This document shows, piece by piece, positions 38,314 through 41,897 of a stretch of 41,897 nt of DNA. Every line of letters starts with the position of its first letter. Positions within the stretch are counted from its first letter, which is position 1. Location of the stretch: NCBI GenBank assembly GCA_003134595.1, contig PLBS01000135.1, positions 6,020 through 47,916 of the forward strand, given 5' to 3'. The stretch is from Gallionella sp. GTDB lineage: Bacteria > Pseudomonadota > Gammaproteobacteria > Burkholderiales > Gallionellaceae. Made by a program: the position numbers and the translations under genes. Below the pieces are notes generated by a model. The model worked only from the letters and a program-made list of their open reading frames with translations. It was not told the DNA's origin and made no database searches.

Positions 38314-38927
38314 CAGTTATTTTCTTTCTTCTCGTCGATATACTTGGACAGCCATGCTCCCTGCGCAAGGATGAATAGCGCTATCAATCCGGTGAAGCCG
38401 AACAGCTTGAAATCTACCCATGTATCGGTGGAGTAGTTGAACGCCACATACAGGTTGATAAAGCCGAGCATCGCAAAGAACAGGCTCCAACTCAGGTTCA
38501 GGCGATTCCATGCATGCACTGGCAGTTTGATCTTTCCTCGCAGCAATGTGCGCATCAGATTTTTGTGAAACAGCCAACTCGAGAACAGCAAGATGGCGGA
38601 AAACATCCAATACAGCACGGTAGGCTTCCACTTGATGAAAGTCTCGTCATGCAGCAGCAGCGTTGCACCGCCGAACACGCCGACGATGACAAAGCTTACC
38701 CATAGCATTGTGTCGACTTTGCCATGCCTCAATTTCGTCCAGATGATCTGGGCGGTAGTGGCGATCATTGCAACCAGAGTGGCAAGGAAAATAGCGGGTT
38801 TGATCCCTTCCCCCAAGACGATGTCAAGCGAAGTTAATAGTGCAGTCGCCGTCTCTGGGTGGGTATTGCCAAATTTAAAAAAGACAAAGAACAGAAGGAC
38901 GGGAAATAAATCGAACAGCAGTTTCAT
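38313..38927 (-). CDS. yciB: Inner membrane-spanning protein YciB (septation protein A)
   Basis: 204 residues from ATG 38927; an extension upstream is not YciB-like. Five or so transmembrane helices are visible, starting [20 protein letters not shown]. Conserved family blocks are [59 protein letters not shown] and [25 protein letters not shown]. It is an inner-membrane protein linked to cell-envelope synthesis and septation. It starts 16 bp after msrB ends and is coupled to yciI. Confidence 0.93.
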   Translation of the reverse strand: MKLLFDLFPVLLFFVFFKFGNTHPETATALLTSLDIVLGEGIKPAIFLATLVAMIATTAQIIWTKLRHGKVDTMLWVSFVIVGVFGGATLLLHDETFIKWKPTVLYWMFSAILLFSSWLFHKNLMRTLLRGKIKLPVHAWNRLNLSWSLFFAMLGFINLYVAFNYSTDTWVDFKLFGFTGLIALFILAQGAWLSKYIDEKKENN

Positions 38928-38943
38928 GGCATTAGCAGTCAGG

Positions 38944-39339
38944 TTAGTTTCTGTCCAGCGCGAGCGCGGCAGAGTTAATGCAATAGCGCAGCCCGGTTGG
39001 CGGTGGACCATCCGGGAAAATATGACCAAGGTGTGCCCCGCATTGTTTGCAGCACGCTTCCACGCGTGTCATGCCGTGACTGGTGTCGGTGCGCGACATG
39101 ACGTTTTCGGATTTATAGGGTTGCCAAAAACTCGGCCATCCGCTGCCGGAATCGAATTTGGTTGCGGAATCAAACAAGGCGTTGCCGCAACACACGCAGC
39201 GATAAATTCCCGCATCATGGCAATCCCAATACGCACCTGTAAACGGTGCCTCGGTGCCGCATTGGCGACATACATGGTATTGCTCAGGCGTGAGTTCGTC
39301 GCGCCATTCGGCAGGGGATTTTGTAATTGGTGTAGTCAT
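38944..39339 (-). CDS. msrB: Peptide-methionine (R)-S-oxide reductase
   Basis: 131 residues. MsrB reduces methionine R-sulfoxide in damaged proteins. Zinc ligands are Cys48/Cys51 ([10 protein letters not shown]) and Cys97/Cys100 ([21 protein letters not shown]). The catalytic Cys is Cys120 in RYCINSAAL. The [11 protein letters not shown] and TDTSHGM substrate loops are present. No signal peptide, so it is cytosolic. It is the first gene of the yciB cluster; the ribosome-binding site is weak, and a repeat-rich spacer lies upstream. Confidence 0.95.
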   Translation of the reverse strand: MTTPITKSPAEWRDELTPEQYHVCRQCGTEAPFTGAYWDCHDAGIYRCVCCGNALFDSATKFDSGSGWPSFWQPYKSENVMSRTDTSHGMTRVEACCKQCGAHLGHIFPDGPPPTGLRYCINSAALALDRN

Positions 39340-39365
39340 TAAGTAATCATGAAAAACAAGTTAGC

Positions 39366-39480
39366 CACATAACCAGCGACTTGGCTGGCGTCTTTCGGGT
39401 GCCCGGCCAGAAGTTCTTCGGCTGGTAGCCTAGTGGAATGGCCAGTAGTTCCATCAGTCGAATGGCTAGTAGTGACATCA
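39366..39480. repeat. Dispersed intergenic repeat, fullest copy in window
   Basis: The unit joins CATAACCAGCGACTTGGCTG (39367), TTCGGGTGCCCGGCCAGAAG (39394) and two tandem 24-bp repeats (39432-39455 and 39456-39479, about 20 of 24 bases identical, core GAATGGC.AGTAGT). Pieces recur at 19815, in reverse inside purL (12683-12735) and, with four mismatches in 30, at 1905-1933. It lies between msrB and phoH and codes for nothing obvious. Confidence 0.7.
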
Positions 39481-39564
39481 AAGTGCACAGAGTTCACAAA
39501 GTAAAAACATGGGGATGTACATTATTCGCCTTTTTCTGTGATCTCTGTGGCTTGAATTGCGGTT

Positions 39565-41031
39565 TTAAAGAACTTCACCTGCATAATCCGCCAACCGCGA
39601 GCGTTCGCCGCGCATCAGCGTGACGTGCCCGCCGTGTTGCCAGCCCTTGAAGCGATCTACCACATAGGTCAGACCGGAGCTTCCTTCGGTGAGATAAGGC
39701 GTATCGATCTGTGCGATGTTACCCATGCACACCACCTTGGTGCCGGGACCTGCGCGGGTGACCAGCGTCTTCATCTGTTTGGGTGTGAGGTTTTGCGCCT
39801 CGTCAATGATTACATATTTGTTGAGGAAAGTGCGCCCGCGCATGAAATTGAGGGACTTGACCTTGACCCGTGAACGAATCAAATCGCGTGTGGCGGCACG
39901 ACCCCAGTCGCCGCCCTCCTCGTCGGTTTTGTTCAGCACATCGAGATTGTCTTCCAGTGCGCCCATCCATGGTGTCATCTTTTCTTCCTCGGTGCCGGGC
40001 AGAAAGCCGATGTCTTCGCCGACCGGAACCGTCACACGGGTGATGATGATTTCTGAATAAAGCTTGGTTTCCAGTGTCTGCAGCAAGCCAGCAGCGAGGG
40101 TCAGCAAAGTTTTGCCAGTACCCGCCTGACCCAGCAATGTGACGAAATCGATCTCCGGATTCATCAGCAGATTGAGCACGAAGTTCTGTTCGCGATTGCG
40201 CGCAGTGATTCCCCACACGTTGTTCTTGCTGTGCGTGTAATCGGTCAGGGTGCACAACTGGGCGGTCACGTCGCTCTGTTCCAGCACTATGGCATAGAAC
40301 GGTGTGGGCCCATTTTCCTGATAGACGAATTGGTTGACGAAAAATGCCGCGCACAGCGGGCCGTATATCTGGTAATAAGTGCGGCCTTCTTTTTGCCACG
40401 ACTTCATGTCCTTGCTGTGCCGGTCCCAGAAATCGTCAGGGAGGAGCAGCACACCGGTATAAAGCAGATCGCTGTCTTCCAGCACCTTGTCGTTGAAATA
40501 ATCCTGCGCTTCCAGCCCCAACGCGCGCGCTTTGATGCGCATGTTGATGTCCTTGCTGACCAGAATCACCGCGCGCTCCGGTTGCTGTTTTTGCAGACCG
40601 ATGACTACGCCGAGAATCGCGTTGTCCGCTTTGCCCAGTTCCAGGTTTTGCGGCAACTCGTATTTGACGAAACTGGTTTGCAGGAATAAACGCCCCGAGC
40701 AATTCTTGTGCGCGGCGGATTCGAGCGCGATGCCTTCCTCTATCTTGTGTGGCGCATCGCTGACGATCTGATCCAGGAAGCGGCTGGCTTGACGTGCATT
40801 CCTGGCGACTTCGGTCATGCCTTTTTTCTTGTTGTCCAGCTCCTCCAGCACGAACATCGGCAGGCAAATGTCGTGCTCCTCAAAGCGGAACAAGCTGGTC
40901 GGGTCATGCAATAACACGTTGGTGTCCAGCACGAACAGCTTGGTGTCGGTATCCTTTGCCGCTTTGACCGCTTTGACCGCTTTGACCGCTTTGACCGCTT
41001 TGACCGCATTGTTGCGTGGGGGTGGGGACAT
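39565..41031 (-). CDS. PIN-PhoH family ATPase
   Basis: 488 residues. An N-terminal PIN nuclease-like domain (about 30-170, KLFVLDTNVLLHDPTSLFRFEEHDICLP...LDNKKKG) is joined to a C-terminal PhoH ATPase domain (about 255-480) with Walker A LLGQAGTGKT near 302 and Walker B YVIIDEAQNLTPKQMKTLVTR near 410. PIN-PhoH proteins are RNA helicase/ribonuclease-type enzymes, some paired with antitoxins; none is seen here. The N-terminus carries a Val-Lys-Ala tandem repeat (NAVKAVKAVKAVKAVKAAK) made of 9-bp DNA repeats. AAGGA precedes the ATG and the bcp stop lies 9 bp upstream, so the two are one operon. Confidence 0.92.
   Translation of the reverse strand: MSPPPRNNAVKAVKAVKAVKAVKAAKDTDTKLFVLDTNVLLHDPTSLFRFEEHDICLPMFVLEELDNKKKGMTEVARNARQASRFLDQIVSDAPHKIEEGIALESAAHKNCSGRLFLQTSFVKYELPQNLELGKADNAILGVVIGLQKQQPERAVILVSKDINMRIKARALGLEAQDYFNDKVLEDSDLLYTGVLLLPDDFWDRHSKDMKSWQKEGRTYYQIYGPLCAAFFVNQFVYQENGPTPFYAIVLEQSDVTAQLCTLTDYTHSKNNVWGITARNREQNFVLNLLMNPEIDFVTLLGQAGTGKTLLTLAAGLLQTLETKLYSEIIITRVTVPVGEDIGFLPGTEEEKMTPWMGALEDNLDVLNKTDEEGGDWGRAATRDLIRSRVKVKSLNFMRGRTFLNKYVIIDEAQNLTPKQMKTLVTRAGPGTKVVCMGNIAQIDTPYLTEGSSGLTYVVDRFKGWQHGGHVTLMRGERSRLADYAGEVL
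40963..41008 (-). repeat. 9-bp tandem repeat in the phoH N-terminus
   Basis: Five exact TTTGACCGC units plus a degenerate unit on the plus strand encode the repeated Val-Lys-Ala residues just before the PIN domain. Loss or gain of a unit changes the protein by three residues without a frameshift, so length variation between strains is expected. Confidence 0.9.
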
Positions 41032-41040
41032 TACGTTCCT

Positions 41041-41499
41041 TTAGTTGAGAGTTGTGACGAAATCCAGTACTTCCTGCGCATGGCCATCGGCTTTGAGGCC
41101 GCACCATTCTTGGCGCAGTATGCCATTTTTGTCGAATACAAAGGTACTGCGCTCAATGCCGCGCACTTGTTTGCCATACATGTTCTTCAGCTTGATGGTG
41201 CCGAACAGCTTACATGCCGTTTCATCGGCATCCGATAGCAGCGCGAACGGCAGGGTGAACTTGGCTTTGAAATTCTCATGCGACTTGAGGCTGTCGCGCG
41301 AAATACCCACCACCTCGCAATGTGCCTTCTTGAATTTTGCGTACAAATCGCGGAACTGCTGCGCCTCGGTGGTGCAACCCGGCGTATTGTCCTTGGGGTA
41401 AAAATAGATGACCAGATGCTTGCCGCGCGCGCCGGACAGGGTGAAGGTCTGATTGCCCGTGGCGGGCAGGGAAAAATCTGCAACTTTGTTTTCTGACAT
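41041..41499 (-). CDS. bcp: BCP-type peroxiredoxin (thiol peroxidase)
   Basis: 152 residues from ATG 41499 (MSENKVADFSLP), the normal length for bacterioferritin comigratory protein; frames upstream look non-coding. The peroxidatic Cys is Cys42 in KDNTPGCTTEAQQF. The resolving Cys found five residues later in E. coli BCP is Gln47 here, so this is a 1-Cys-like or differently resolved member. VVGISRDSLKSHENF and RSTFVFDKNGIL complete the thioredoxin-like fold. It removes H2O2 and organic peroxides in the cytosol. It is the first gene of an operon with phoH. Confidence 0.93.
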   Translation of the reverse strand: MSENKVADFSLPATGNQTFTLSGARGKHLVIYFYPKDNTPGCTTEAQQFRDLYAKFKKAHCEVVGISRDSLKSHENFKAKFTLPFALLSDADETACKLFGTIKLKNMYGKQVRGIERSTFVFDKNGILRQEWCGLKADGHAQEVLDFVTTLN

Positions 41500-41547
41500 A
41501 AACGAATTCGCTAAAGAGGGTGACATTCTTGTCAAAAAACGCGCTAA

Positions 41548-41897
<350 letters not shown>

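Overview
The window reads as a chromosomal segment of a betaproteobacterium, most likely Nitrosomonadales / Gallionellaceae-like. This rests on my recognition of the gene content (betaproteobacterial purL, the msrB-yciB-yciI-bolA-ppiC cluster, a class II cyclic-nucleotide phosphodiesterase, djlA, nnrD, tadA) and on the style of dispersed palindromic repeats; no database was searched. There are no rRNA or tRNA genes, CRISPR arrays or complete insertion sequences.

Layout. 1-2336 (minus): an operon with an unknown protein, a KaiC-like double-RecA ATPase and the start of a sensor kinase. 2337-5633 (minus): a P-type cation ATPase followed by a 3' remnant of folD and a terminator. 5943-9301: cytochrome b561, a 141-bp MITE-like element with TTCA target duplications, an MBL-fold phosphodiesterase, a spermidine-synthase-like methyltransferase-fold protein and nnrD. 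9373-13557 (plus): purL, enlarged by about 100 residues through three in-frame insertions of repeat DNA. 13846-17825: a family 2 glycosyltransferase, a RelE/ParE-CopG toxin-antitoxin pair, two tandem 169-bp units each encoding an 18-residue hydrophobic peptide, and a two-gene ABC-2 exporter. 17971-19617: djlA and a frameshifted yceH.

19959-36336 (minus): eight co-directional genes (about 16.4 kb) that look like one operon, preceded by a strong sigma-54 type promoter at 36468-36483. They encode three smaller exported DUF11-like proteins, a 1874-residue DUF11 plus outer-membrane beta-barrel protein, a 1896-residue multi-DUF11 protein, and a tandem pair of OmpA-domain proteins, the second broken by an amber codon. 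I infer a regulated cell-surface or adhesion/export assembly; this is the best candidate for an undescribed system. 36921-39339 (minus): msrB-yciB-yciI-bolA-ppiC housekeeping operon. 39565-41499 (minus): bcp-like peroxiredoxin and a PIN-PhoH ATPase. 41662-end (plus): tadA, cut by the window edge.

A second theme is repeat DNA that invades genes: one intergenic repeat family (fullest copy 39366-39480) has fragments at 19815, inside purL and possibly in the 3' end of the gene upstream of the KaiC homologue, and a separate ~50-bp palindromic element occurs twice in opposite orientation within purL.
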